DNA from: DATLYH01 sp035575035
Lineage (GTDB): Bacteria > Planctomycetota > Planctomycetia > Gemmatales > Gemmataceae
Reading direction: 5' to 3'
NCBI GenBank assembly: GCA_035575035.1
Contig: DATLYH010000022.1
Location: forward strand, 1-7,293
DNA: 7,293 nucleotides
The notes under the pieces were generated by a model that made no database searches, was not told where the DNA came from, and saw only the letters and a program-made list of their open reading frames with translations. The translations under genes and the position numbers were made by a program. Shown piece after piece: positions 1-6,068 of the stretch. Position 1 is the first letter of the stretch. Each line of letters opens with the position of its first letter.

Positions 1-1699
1 GAAGGCGGCCCGCCTGCACGTGGGCGACCTGATCCAGCTCGGCCACAACGGCCCCCGCATGCAGGTACTAGAGATCGATACCATTGGCGCCCCCGAAGGG
101 CCGGACGGACCGGCCGAGATTCTGGCACCCCGCCGGATGAAATGGCGGATCGAAAATGTCCTGGTAACCGGGGGAGTGATCGCCGCTTTCGTCTTGGTTG
201 TCGCCCTGACCGCCATCCTGCTGAGCCGGGAGACGGAGCCTCCGCCGCCCGGTCCGAACGGGGTTGTCGAAGGACCCGAGCCACTTGTCAAGCCGCCGGA
301 CGCGAAACCCCTGGAGGTCAAGCCTCCGGACCCGACCCCGCTGGACACCAAGCCGCCCGAGGCGAAGCCGCCGGAGGTCGCCCCCCCGGAGGTCAAGCCG
401 CCCGCGGTGAAACCATCCCCCGTCCCGCCGACGGTCGAGCGCCGCATCGTGGGGAAGTTTGAGCCGGCCTCGCAGCCGGTCGGCGTCGTGGTCCGGCGGG
501 CGGAGGGGAAGAGACCCTGGGAGCGGGTACAGCCGCAGGGCCACGTGCAAACCGACGATCTGCTGGTTTGCCTGCCCGGCTACCGGAGTGAACTGGCCCT
601 GGACAGCGGCGTCCAGTTGACCCTGTGGGGCAATGTGCAAGAGCAGCTGGCCTGGCCGATCCTCGAAAGTGCCATCGTGCTGCACCCGCCGCCGGCCGGG
701 ACCGACCTCAGCTTCACGCTGGACCGCGGCCGGGTGGCGATCACTAACCGCAAGAATGGCCCGGCCCAGGTCCAGGTCCAATTCGCCGATCAGACATGGG
801 ACCTGACCCTGGCCGACAGCCAGAGCGAAGTCGGTCTGGAGCTGCTCGGGCGGGAAGGCGGCCTGGAAGGAGGTCCGCTCCTCTTCGTCGGCCTGGTCGT
901 CCTGAAGGGGCAGGCCCAGCTGCGGGTCGGCGTTCAGCAGTTTGCCCTGCAAGCACCGCCGGGGCCCGCCCTGTACACCTGGGCCAACCACGGGCCCAGC
1001 GCCCCGGGACCGCAGCCGCTCCCCGATGAAGTGGCACCGCTCTGGCATAAGACCCTGCCGGCGACGTGGCAATGGCAGAAACTACCGGTCCCGCAGCAGC
1101 AGGCGGCCCAGAAAACCTACGAGGCGATGCGACAGGCACTGAATGAGCTGAGCAACCGCCTGAACACTGCTGCGTCACTCCATGTCGTCCTGGCCGAGGA
1201 CATGCGCTCGCCCCGGCCAATGACCCGTGAATTGGCCGTCCTGTCGTTGGGGGCGGTGGACGCGCTGCCGGAGGTACTGGACGCCCTGGCTGACGAGAAG
1301 TTCCCCGACGTGCGGGAGGCAGCGGTGATGGCGCTGCGTCACTGGCTGGGCCGGCGGGAAGAGCAGGCCAAGAAGCTGCGGCAGGCTCTCCTGGAGAAGC
1401 GTTACAGCGACAGCCAGGCAGATACGCTGCTGCGGCTGCTGCATACTTTCTCCGCCGAAGACCGGGCCAAGCGGGACACCTACGAGATGTTGATCGAGTA
1501 TCTGCGGCACGACCAGCCGGCGGTGCGGCAGCTGGCCGCTTGGCACCTCTATCGCCTGGTCCCCGACGCCAGGAAAATTCCGTATGATCCGGCTGCCGGC
1601 GTCCAGCAGCGTCAGGCGGCCTATGAGGTATGGCGGAAGCTCCTCGCTTCGGGCAGCCTGCCGCCCAAGGCCCCCGCACCGCCGCGCCCTCAGCCGTGA
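1..1699 (+). CDS. FHA domain, membrane-anchored protein with FecR-like and HEAT-like regions (5' partial)
   Basis: The reading frame is open from nt 2, so the gene begins before the window. The first GTG in frame (nt 20) sits inside a domain and is not the start. The first ~25 codons (Ala-Arg-Leu-His-x-Gly-Asp-Leu-Ile-x-Leu-Gly-x-x-Gly-Pro) match the end of an FHA domain, which binds phosphothreonine peptides. Next come a basic stretch (RRMKWR), one hydrophobic membrane helix (about nt 155-226) and a Pro-rich stalk (about nt 236-433). After these is a beta-rich region (about nt 450-950) resembling FecR domains (VQTDDLL, then SELALDSGVQLTLWG, later DRGRVAI). The C-terminal third is helical, with HEAT-like segments (TRELAVLSLG, DVREAAVMALRHWL, AVRQLAAWHL), and ends in a short Pro-rich tail. 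An FHA part in the cytoplasm with the rest across the membrane is inferred. It may link Ser/Thr kinase signalling to the envelope; the partner is not visible. Coding is secure, exact function is not. Confidence 0.88.
   Translation, partial: KAARLHVGDLIQLGHNGPRMQVLEIDTIGAPEGPDGPAEILAPRRMKWRIENVLVTGGVIAAFVLVVALTAILLSRETEPPPPGPNGVVEGPEPLVKPPDAKPLEVKPPDPTPLDTKPPEAKPPEVAPPEVKPPAVKPSPVPPTVERRIVGKFEPASQPVGVVVRRAEGKRPWERVQPQGHVQTDDLLVCLPGYRSELALDSGVQLTLWGNVQEQLAWPILESAIVLHPPPAGTDLSFTLDRGRVAITNRKNGPAQVQVQFADQTWDLTLADSQSEVGLELLGREGGLEGGPLLFVGLVVLKGQAQLRVGVQQFALQAPPGPALYTWANHGPSAPGPQPLPDEVAPLWHKTLPATWQWQKLPVPQQQAAQKTYEAMRQALNELSNRLNTAASLHVVLAEDMRSPRPMTRELAVLSLGAVDALPEVLDALADEKFPDVREAAVMALRHWLGRREEQAKKLRQALLEKRYSDSQADTLLRLLHTFSAEDRAKRDTYEMLIEYLRHDQPAVRQLAAWHLYRLVPDARKIPYDPAAGVQQRQAAYEVWRKLLASGSLPPKAPAPPRPQP
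287..421 (+). repeat. Degenerate Lys-Pro-Pro-Glu/Asp tandem repeat inside the FHA protein
   Basis: This stretch of the FHA protein encodes about nine imperfect copies of a 4-6 residue unit of the form K-P-P-(D/E)-(A/V) or a close variant (KPPDA, KPLEV, KPPDP, KPPEA, KPPEV, APPEV, KPPAV). The DNA copies differ at synonymous positions, so the repeat is old or selected at protein level. It lies just after the membrane helix and probably forms an extended stalk that holds the FecR-like and helical regions away from the membrane. Confidence 0.75.
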
Positions 1700-1702
1700 C
1701 CT

Positions 1703-2461
1703 TCACCGGACCGCGGTTCGGTCCCGCTTCCACCTCCGGGCAAGGGCACTCGCCCCAAGCGTGAGGACCCCTCCAACCAAGAGGGGCAGACCGGCCGGCG
1801 CCGGGATGATGATTCCCCCTCCGGCCGGGGCATAACGTAACTGGGCGATGGCGAAGTCGGCACCCCCGCTGCTGATGGTGACGCTAGTGAACGGATCGGT
1901 GGGCGAAGTAGCCACGGCGGCAAAGAGCCGAGCCCCCCCATCGCCGTCCACGTCCTGGACAATGCTGCCGACGCTTGAAGCACCACTCTGGTAGTTGGCT
2001 GTGAAGGTAAAGACGGCCAGTTCATTGGGCTGAAGTTCAAACCCGAATGTCTGGAGGGGCTGGCTAAAGGTCAAAATCAACGTGGCGCGACCTTGCGTCC
2101 ACAGGACAGTCGGGTTGGCCCCCTCCGAGTTGGGGGGCGACGACCAGGATAGCCAGCTGTTCGGAACGGTGAGGGACTGCATCGATGTTGAGAACGTTAT
2201 CGTCAGGGTGCCGTCCGAGAGAGAGGTTGTGGTGTCGAATTCGGGCGTCGTGATGGGGAGGAGAGTCGTTGCGGATGTGTAGGAACCCCCCGAGGGATGG
2301 AGGCTGCCCGGGTTAGCAATGGTGACGAAAGCGGCCTGAGTCGAAGGGGTCAGGAAAAGATCCAAAAGAAACACCACGGCCAGCAGGTACACGTGGCGGA
2401 CTGATGTTCCACGGCTCCGATCCAGGAAAGGTTGAGCAGCCCGGCAGATGGTGGCTTTCAT
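1703..2461 (-). CDS. Exported PEP-CTERM-like surface protein
   Basis: A 252-aa protein. Residues 22-44 form a signal peptide (basic Arg/His, hydrophobic YLLAVVFLLDLFL, then a TQAA cleavage region). The first 20 residues make a long n-region, so a later start is possible, but no better ATG exists. The mature part is beta-rich and Ser/Thr-rich. It includes a block (about residues 135-210: TFGFELQPNEL, GARLFAAV, PFTSVTISSG, FAIAQLRY) that resembles the body of many PEP-CTERM proteins. The C-terminus (218-246) has a Pro-Ala-Pro-Ala-Gly motif, a hydrophobic helix (LPLLVGGVLTLGASAL) and an Arg/Lys cluster (ARRWKR). This is the tripartite signal read by exosortase-type sorting enzymes, with PAPAGL in place of PEP. 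A G-rich stretch (GGGGGA) sits 5-6 nt before the ATG at 2461. The gene is last of three same-strand exported-protein genes. Its stop lies 3 nt from the stop of the convergent FHA gene. Ligand and role are unknown. Confidence 0.88.
   Translation of the reverse strand: MKATICRAAQPFLDRSRGTSVRHVYLLAVVFLLDLFLTPSTQAAFVTIANPGSLHPSGGSYTSATTLLPITTPEFDTTTSLSDGTLTITFSTSMQSLTVPNSWLSWSSPPNSEGANPTVLWTQGRATLILTFSQPLQTFGFELQPNELAVFTFTANYQSGASSVGSIVQDVDGDGGARLFAAVATSPTDPFTSVTISSGGADFAIAQLRYAPAGGGIIIPAPAGLPLLVGGVLTLGASALARRWKRDRTAVR
1708..1724. terminator. Small hairpin at the convergent gene ends (weak)
   Basis: A perfect 6-bp inverted repeat, GGACCG (1708-1713) and CGGTCC (1719-1724), with a 5-nt loop. It lies just past the plus-strand stop and inside the last codons of the minus-strand gene. 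No T-run follows on either strand. It could help end plus-strand transcription, but in such GC-rich DNA it may be chance. Confidence 0.25.
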
Positions 2462-2541
2462 GAGATTCCCCCGTGCAAGTTTAAAGGGTTACAGTTCGGG
2501 TGTGCCGGCATGACCGGACCATCACGGACAGCCGGCCGCCC

Positions 2542-2570
2542 GGCGGAGGGCAGGGGGAAAGGCCTCCGCC
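2542..2570 (-). terminator. GC-rich hairpin downstream of the frame-shifted 3' end
   Basis: A perfect 8-bp stem, GGCGGAGG (2542-2549) and CCTCCGCC (2563-2570), with a 13-nt loop. On the minus strand it starts 16 nt after the TGA at 2587-2589 and 138 nt after the TAG at 2709-2711. That position fits a transcript end for a gene stopping at 2587. There is no T-run, so it may act with Rho or only protect a 3' end. Confidence 0.45.
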
Positions 2571-2586
2571 TGTTGGTACGATTCCG

Positions 2587-2708
2587 TCAGGGCTTACCCG
2601 GTTGGGTCTTGACATCTTCGAGCTTCACCCGGGACCATTCCTTGCTCTTCAGGGCGAAACGGAAGTATACAGCCTGTGCCTCTTCCATTCGACTGGGCAG
2701 CCGGCCCG
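2587..2708 (-). other. Out-of-frame 3' continuation of the upstream gene (probable -1 frameshift)
   Basis: Just past the TAG at 2709-2711, the -1 frame stays open for about 40 codons to a TGA at 2587-2589. It reads as convincing protein: residues such as MEEAQAVYFRFALKSKEW then SRVKLEDVK, with about 70% G/C at third positions by hand count. It has no start of its own with a ribosome site; an ATG at 2686-2688 would give only 33 aa. The two frames can be joined at the run of five A residues (plus-strand T run at about 2714-2718), turning LTKKK-stop into LTKKEVAGRLPSRM and onward. Explanations are a one-base indel (mutation or sequencing error) or a -1 slip on CAAAAAG. A hairpin 16 nt past 2587 supports this as the natural gene end. 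An independent small gene is less likely. Confidence 0.6.
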
Positions 2709-3731
2709 CTACTTCTTTTTGGTCAGGAACCTTGCCGCTTCCCTTACGTGCGAGGTCAGAGGCTCCTTGGCCCAGCGCTTCGGGTCTACGACCTCTGCCT
2801 CCGCGGGCCGGATCTCCTCTTTCAGTTCGAGGAAAAACCCTTCTCCAAACGCAAACGTCCTGGCACGATCCAGATCGAGCAACAGCAGGTCGAGGCGCGG
2901 GCGCCCTTCGGCCGGCCACACCTGCCGGGCCGTCCACGCCTCCCCGCGCGATCGCGTCAAACTAAACAAGGCCCCGGTCTCGGTAGCCAGGAAGCGCATC
3001 GGCCCACTGGTGACGACCCAGAAAGGGGTCATCAATCCGGCCTCGATGGTTTCTTTCTTCACCCACTCCCCTTCATAGGTGCCTTGCTCTTCGGACCATT
3101 GGAACGCGTATTCCCACCCGGTAATCGCCTTCCCGGAAGAGATGAAGAGTTGGCACCGATCGCGCGCAACGGGTAGGAGATCGAAAGCGACCGGCCCCTC
3201 CGTCCCTAGGTCCGCGCGGAGGAAAGCGCTGACGAGCGGCGTCACTTTCCCCACCTCGAAACGCCGATCGAACTGCACCAGCGGAAGCCCCTTCGTTGTC
3301 GCGGCCTTCTCCTTGGGGGGACTGGCACCCCCTCTGGGCCTCGTCGGCTGGTCGGTCGGCCAAGGTAACTCGGACAGCGGGACACGGATCAAGGTGATGG
3401 CCCGCTGTTTCGGGGCAAATTCATTCACGCTGATACCCCAGAAATGGTCGAAGGCGATGCGCCAGCGGAGCGGGTATTCCTGGAACCGGTCGGTGAGGGC
3501 GCAAGGCATGACCAGCTTGGAAACCCGGGGCTCCCCGCTGATGGCTTCTCGGGTCAGGACAACCTTTGGAACGCCCTCGGGAAAGACTTCGACTGTGCAG
3601 GAGTACGCCTGGCCGTCCTTCATCACGCCGAACACAGTTTTCTTCCGGGGGGCCGGGTCACCGCCGCGCACAGCGGCAAACGCCATTACTGCTACAACCA
3701 GCAAGGCAAGGACCACCGAGGTCTTGACCAT
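2709..3731 (-). CDS. Secreted protein of unknown function
   Basis: A 340-aa protein that I do not recognise. I chose the ATG at 3729-3731 because AAAGGAG lies 5 nt before it and it opens a clean signal peptide: MVKT, then a hydrophobic VVLALLVVAVMAFAAV run, with cleavage likely near residues 20-24. A TTG at 3800 in the same frame would add 23 charged and Gly/Pro-rich residues ahead of the signal and is unlikely. The mature part is mixed alpha/beta without recognisable catalytic motifs. A low-complexity linker (about residues 128-146, Pro/Gly/Lys-rich) separates two halves. The second half has Trp/Phe-rich beta segments (GWEYAFQWSEEQGTYEGEW) and an acidic Leu-rich segment (LDLLLLDLDRARTFAFGEGF). 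The protein ends in KKK-TAG, directly after an A5 run. The true C-terminus may continue about 40 codons in the -1 frame (see 2587-2708). It is expected in the periplasm or at the surface, 69 nt behind the 614-aa exported protein and possibly co-transcribed with it. Confidence 0.82.
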   Translation of the reverse strand: MVKTSVVLALLVVAVMAFAAVRGGDPAPRKKTVFGVMKDGQAYSCTVEVFPEGVPKVVLTREAISGEPRVSKLVMPCALTDRFQEYPLRWRIAFDHFWGISVNEFAPKQRAITLIRVPLSELPWPTDQPTRPRGGASPPKEKAATTKGLPLVQFDRRFEVGKVTPLVSAFLRADLGTEGPVAFDLLPVARDRCQLFISSGKAITGWEYAFQWSEEQGTYEGEWVKKETIEAGLMTPFWVVTSGPMRFLATETGALFSLTRSRGEAWTARQVWPAEGRPRLDLLLLDLDRARTFAFGEGFFLELKEEIRPAEAEVVDPKRWAKEPLTSHVREAARFLTKKK

Positions 3732-3736
3732 GATAT

Positions 3737-3743
3737 CTCCTTT
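3737..3743 (-). promoter_or_regulatory. Shine-Dalgarno site that fixes the start at 3731
   Basis: On the minus strand AAAGGAG is followed by ATATC and then ATG. This near-ideal site with 5-nt spacing picks the ATG at 3729-3731 over an upstream in-frame TTG near 3800, and that start coincides with a standard signal peptide. Confidence 0.8.
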
Positions 3744-3800
3744 CTGCCCCCCCGGCCATCCTCTGGGCAGTTCCACATATCCTCTCTCCCGCTCAAGCAA

Positions 3801-5645
3801 TTAGTAAGGGAGGGCCACGTCTATCATCAAATCTCCCCCTGCCGGGTTCTGCTTCACGAGCATCACGTCTGTTGGTACTATCGTATTGTTGATTGTACCA
3901 TCCTGATTAAGATCGAGATTGACGAGAGACTCCCGCACCGGGTAGTTGCTGCGGAAGGTAAAGTAGCCGGCGATGGACCTGTTATCCATATCGTCCAGCG
4001 AGGTATAGGTCACACCGTAGCTGGCGTCGTAGTAGGTGCCGTTGACCAGAGCAATCTGATGGTTGTTGAACAGGGACGCCGGGTTGTTGTTCCCCTGGCC
4101 GGCGATGCCCGTTGCATCCGTCACCTCGGCAAACCGCCAATTGTAAGTGTTATTACCGATCAGGTTGGCGGCGGGGAGGTTCAGGTACGGGAAGTCGGCG
4201 TCACCGCTCTGTCCGGCCCCCGCAAAGTTCCAGTTCTTGACGAGGAACCCATTCGCGTTAGTGGCGGCCTTTGGGACAACCACAAGATACGTCTTGGGCA
4301 TGGTGAGTCCCAAGACTTTGAGCGTGTCGAGGAAGAAGCTGGTCCACGAACCGCACTGGCCGTCGCCGCTTTGGAGCAGCTCCGCGGTCCGGGTGCAGAC
4401 GGTGAGGTAGGAATTATAGTAAGTCAGGGTGACCGGGTTCTCGACCCGTTGGACGTTGAGCGTGGCGAATTTCGCCCAGACCCGATCGAGGGCAGTGTTC
4501 TCGTCCGTCTGCCCTCTGGCGCTGCGGCTCCCAACGTCTACCACGGTATGCCAGATGTGCGGCGTGTTGCCGTCGATGATCGGGTCCTTCAGGGTGACGT
4601 ACACCTGATTGGTGGTTCGCGGCCCCTTCACCCAGGTCTGCCCGCCGTCGGGAGAGACTTCCCATGAGATGGTGAAGGAGTCGTGTACGTCGATGGCGTT
4701 GCTGAAGGGATTGGCGGCCGCCACGTTCGTGATGGTCAGAAACCGGCCGCTCACAGTGGCCGAGGTGGCCGGGATGTCCAGGTTGCCGGGGCCATCGCCG
4801 CGGACCATCCAGGAATTTCCGGTGAGCGGCACCACATCGCTCAGAGCCAGCTTTGCGGAGACCTTCATGGTGCTGCCGGCAGCGAACACGGTCGGGTACT
4901 TGTGGTCTCCCGGGTCATCGGCGCGGCTGTTCAGGTTATTATCGAGCCAATGCGGACCCGAGTAGGTTGTCATACTGTCGTCCGAAGTAACGTCAAACTG
5001 GTGATCGCCGGCGAAGGTCACTTCCTGGACCCCGCAGACCGCGGCCACCGACCGGATCGTGAATGTTCCCCAGGAGGGGTACAGATCGTCGGCGGTCGGC
5101 TGGGTCGTTGTATCCAGGACCAGGTTTAGATACTTCGGGCTCATCACGTTAAAGGCGGCGCGAATGGTCTTGGTGCCGCTGTAGCGCTCCAGCACCCCGT
5201 CCCCCCATCTAGTACCCCCCTGCACGAAGCCATTCGGGAACTGGAGCGGGTCGGTCAAAATGGCGAGCTGGGGGTAGGGGACGGAAGTGATGCTGACGGA
5301 GAACGAGTCCCAGTAGCCGGTGCCGTTACCCGTGTCGGCGTTGTATGAATCCCAGGTGAACAGGTTGTACTCGAAGGTAATGACATACTCCCGGGCCGCA
5401 CAGAGCTGCGCGGATGCCCCGTGGAAGGCAATGGGTTGCTGGCCGTTCTCGGAGCGGCCGGCAACGCCAACCGTCACGGTATTGCCGGACACACTCCCTT
5501 CCCCGAAGGTGCTCCAGGTGCTAGGCACGAGCCGGGACTCGAGCTCTTCTACCATCAACCGACGCCTGTACCGCTGGAAGGGATGTGTTGGCCGCCTCCG
5601 GCCGGCGCAGCGCCGCAGCAAGAATCTGGCGAGTTCATGGATCAT
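3801..5645 (-). CDS. Exported LE-x-R-x-x-P protein with transglutaminase-like domain
   Basis: A 614-aa protein. AAGGAG lies 8 nt before the ATG at 5643-5645. The N-terminus is very basic (RRCAGRRR, RYRRRL) and leads into LMVEELESRLVPS (residues 30-42), the LE-x-R-x-x-P motif seen at the start of many large exported planctomycete proteins. There is no classical signal peptide. Residues ~45-200 look like a beta-sandwich (YVITFEYNLFTWDS; TIRAAFNVMSPKYLNLVLD), perhaps carbohydrate-binding. Residues ~205-355 look like an Ig-like or similar beta domain (FDVTSDD, HWLDNNLNSRADDPGDHKYP, SWEVSPDGGQTW, NQVYVTL). Residues ~360-545 resemble a transglutaminase-like cysteine fold: GDGQCGSWTSFFLDTLKVLG places the nucleophile at Cys431, NNHQIALVNGTYYDASYG gives His529 and Asp540. 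This is the Cys-His-Asp order of that superfamily, with a longer Cys-His gap than usual. Near the end DLNQDGTIN (578-586) is a single EF-hand/dockerin-type loop. Peptidase, cross-linking or non-catalytic roles remain open. Domain calls are by eye. Confidence 0.9.
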   Translation of the reverse strand: MIHELARFLLRRCAGRRRPTHPFQRYRRRLMVEELESRLVPSTWSTFGEGSVSGNTVTVGVAGRSENGQQPIAFHGASAQLCAAREYVITFEYNLFTWDSYNADTGNGTGYWDSFSVSITSVPYPQLAILTDPLQFPNGFVQGGTRWGDGVLERYSGTKTIRAAFNVMSPKYLNLVLDTTTQPTADDLYPSWGTFTIRSVAAVCGVQEVTFAGDHQFDVTSDDSMTTYSGPHWLDNNLNSRADDPGDHKYPTVFAAGSTMKVSAKLALSDVVPLTGNSWMVRGDGPGNLDIPATSATVSGRFLTITNVAAANPFSNAIDVHDSFTISWEVSPDGGQTWVKGPRTTNQVYVTLKDPIIDGNTPHIWHTVVDVGSRSARGQTDENTALDRVWAKFATLNVQRVENPVTLTYYNSYLTVCTRTAELLQSGDGQCGSWTSFFLDTLKVLGLTMPKTYLVVVPKAATNANGFLVKNWNFAGAGQSGDADFPYLNLPAANLIGNNTYNWRFAEVTDATGIAGQGNNNPASLFNNHQIALVNGTYYDASYGVTYTSLDDMDNRSIAGYFTFRSNYPVRESLVNLDLNQDGTINNTIVPTDVMLVKQNPAGGDLMIDVALPY

Positions 5646-5653
5646 AAAAGCCG

Positions 5654-5659
5654 CTCCTT
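5654..5659 (-). promoter_or_regulatory. Shine-Dalgarno site of the 614-aa gene
   Basis: AAGGAG on the minus strand, 8 nt before the ATG at 5643-5645. It supports that start over the internal Met at residue 31, which opens the LE-x-R-x-x-P motif but has no ribosome site this good. Confidence 0.7.
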
Positions 5660-5821
5660 CCTCGGTAAGAAGATGTGCCTGTATGTGCTTCCTCTACGCT
5701 TCGAGGAGCCGACTGGAGTTCGAGCCCGAGCGGCATCGACAGGAATAGACCTGGGATTGCTGAGAGCTCGAGTTATGCGACCGCGCCGCCTTTCTTGGTT
5801 TGCCAGCAGCTTATCTACTCC

Positions 5822-5834
5822 CCGGACTGTCCGG
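5822..5834. repeat. Perfect palindrome CCGGAC-T-GTCCGG
   Basis: A 6-bp perfect inverted repeat around a single central base, in the leader upstream of the 614-aa gene. The odd-spaced perfect symmetry fits a dimeric regulator site or a tiny hairpin. In GC-rich DNA, chance is also possible. Confidence 0.35.
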
Positions 5835-5910
5835 AAAGAAGGGGGCTGGTGTCAAGTCAAGGACAGACCATCCGTGGTGGACGAACTCCATTTCAGTTGG
5901 CTGTGGACAT

Positions 5911-5951
5911 AAAAAAAGTGCCCGCCTGTTTTCTCCTCCAGGTTGGGGCAC
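5911..5951 (-). terminator. Intrinsic terminator between a promoter and the 614-aa gene
   Basis: On the minus strand the order is GTGCCC (5951-5946), a spacer with an inner CCTG/CAGG pairing (5942-5939 with 5928-5925), GGGCAC (5923-5918), then seven T residues (5917-5911). The 6-bp perfect GC-rich stem plus T7 tract is a textbook Rho-independent terminator. It is 118 nt below the stop of the small gene at 6069 and just below the promoter at 5964-5993. It could be a backup terminator for the DUF6580 unit or an attenuator for the 614-aa gene. A GGAGGAG sequence lies in the loop arm. Confidence 0.8.
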
Positions 5952-5963
5952 CGCTAGCTAGGG

Positions 5964-5993
5964 ATTAGAATCTCTGCATTTGTTCGATGTCAA
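5964..5993 (-). promoter_or_regulatory. Sigma-70-like promoter facing the 614-aa gene
   Basis: On the minus strand a perfect TTGACA (5993-5988), an 18-nt spacer and TCTAAT (5969-5964, five of six bases of the -10 consensus). A7 and T7 runs lie just upstream (5998-6012), like an UP element. Transcription would start near 5957, overlapping the 8-bp palindrome CTAGCTAG (5954-5961). The AT-rich stretch stands out in a GC-rich window. Only a few bases separate the predicted start from the terminator hairpin. Confidence 0.6.
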
Positions 5994-6005
5994 GAGATTT
6001 TTTTG

Positions 6006-6032
6006 AAAAAAACTCCACATTGCACAGGAGTT
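6006..6032 (-). terminator. Intrinsic terminator closing the DUF6580 unit
   Basis: On the minus strand AACTCC (6032-6027), a 10-nt loop, then GGAGTT (6016-6011) running into T residues down to 6006, making a T7 run. The stem is a perfect 6 bp. It begins 36 nt after the TGA of the small gene at 6069, a typical distance, and so supports a real minus-strand transcript ending here. Confidence 0.7.
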
Positions 6033-6068
6033 GTCTCGATTCCCGTCCGACGCTCCCGTGGCCGATGG

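Larger units (their letters stand above)
5646..5910 (-). other. Long untranslated leader of the 614-aa gene
   Basis: These 265 nt lie between an intrinsic terminator and the ATG at 5645. I see no convincing gene on either strand. On the minus strand there is a 26-codon open frame (ATG 5889-5891 to TAA 5811-5813) with no good ribosome site, and a 6+1+6 palindrome at 5822-5834. If the promoter at 5964-5993 drives the 614-aa gene, the leader is about 310 nt, long enough for regulation. I recognise no known riboswitch class. Confidence 0.45.

Noticed and set aside
20..22. GTG as the start of the FHA gene
   Set aside because: The frame is open upstream to the window edge, and codons on both sides belong to one FHA domain segment.
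68..1072. 334-aa minus-strand open frame
   Set aside because: Arg/Gly/Gln-rich shadow of the FHA gene. The plus-strand frame explains the same DNA with a membrane helix and domain motifs.
744..1733. 329-aa minus-strand open frame
   Set aside because: Arg/Pro/Ala/Gly-rich composition typical of an antisense shadow of the FHA gene; no domain or ribosome site.
3732..3800. N-terminal extension of the secreted protein from a TTG near 3800
   Set aside because: It would bury a good signal peptide behind 23 charged residues. The ATG at 3731 has a near-ideal ribosome site.
3444..4667. 407-aa open frame on the plus strand
   Set aside because: It is antisense to the 614-aa and 340-aa genes, which have signal features, ribosome sites and domain motifs. 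It shows none and is a GC-rich shadow.
5715..5730. TTCGAGC resembling a tRNA T-loop
   Set aside because: The flanking bases do not form a T-stem and no acceptor, D or anticodon arm can be placed.
5850..5855. Second TTGACA on the minus strand
   Set aside because: No acceptable -10 element lies 16-18 nt downstream; that stretch is C/T-rich and then GGACAG.
5811..5891. 26-codon open frame in the leader on the minus strand
   Set aside because: No ribosome site at a useful distance and no codon signal; kept only as a remark in the leader entry.
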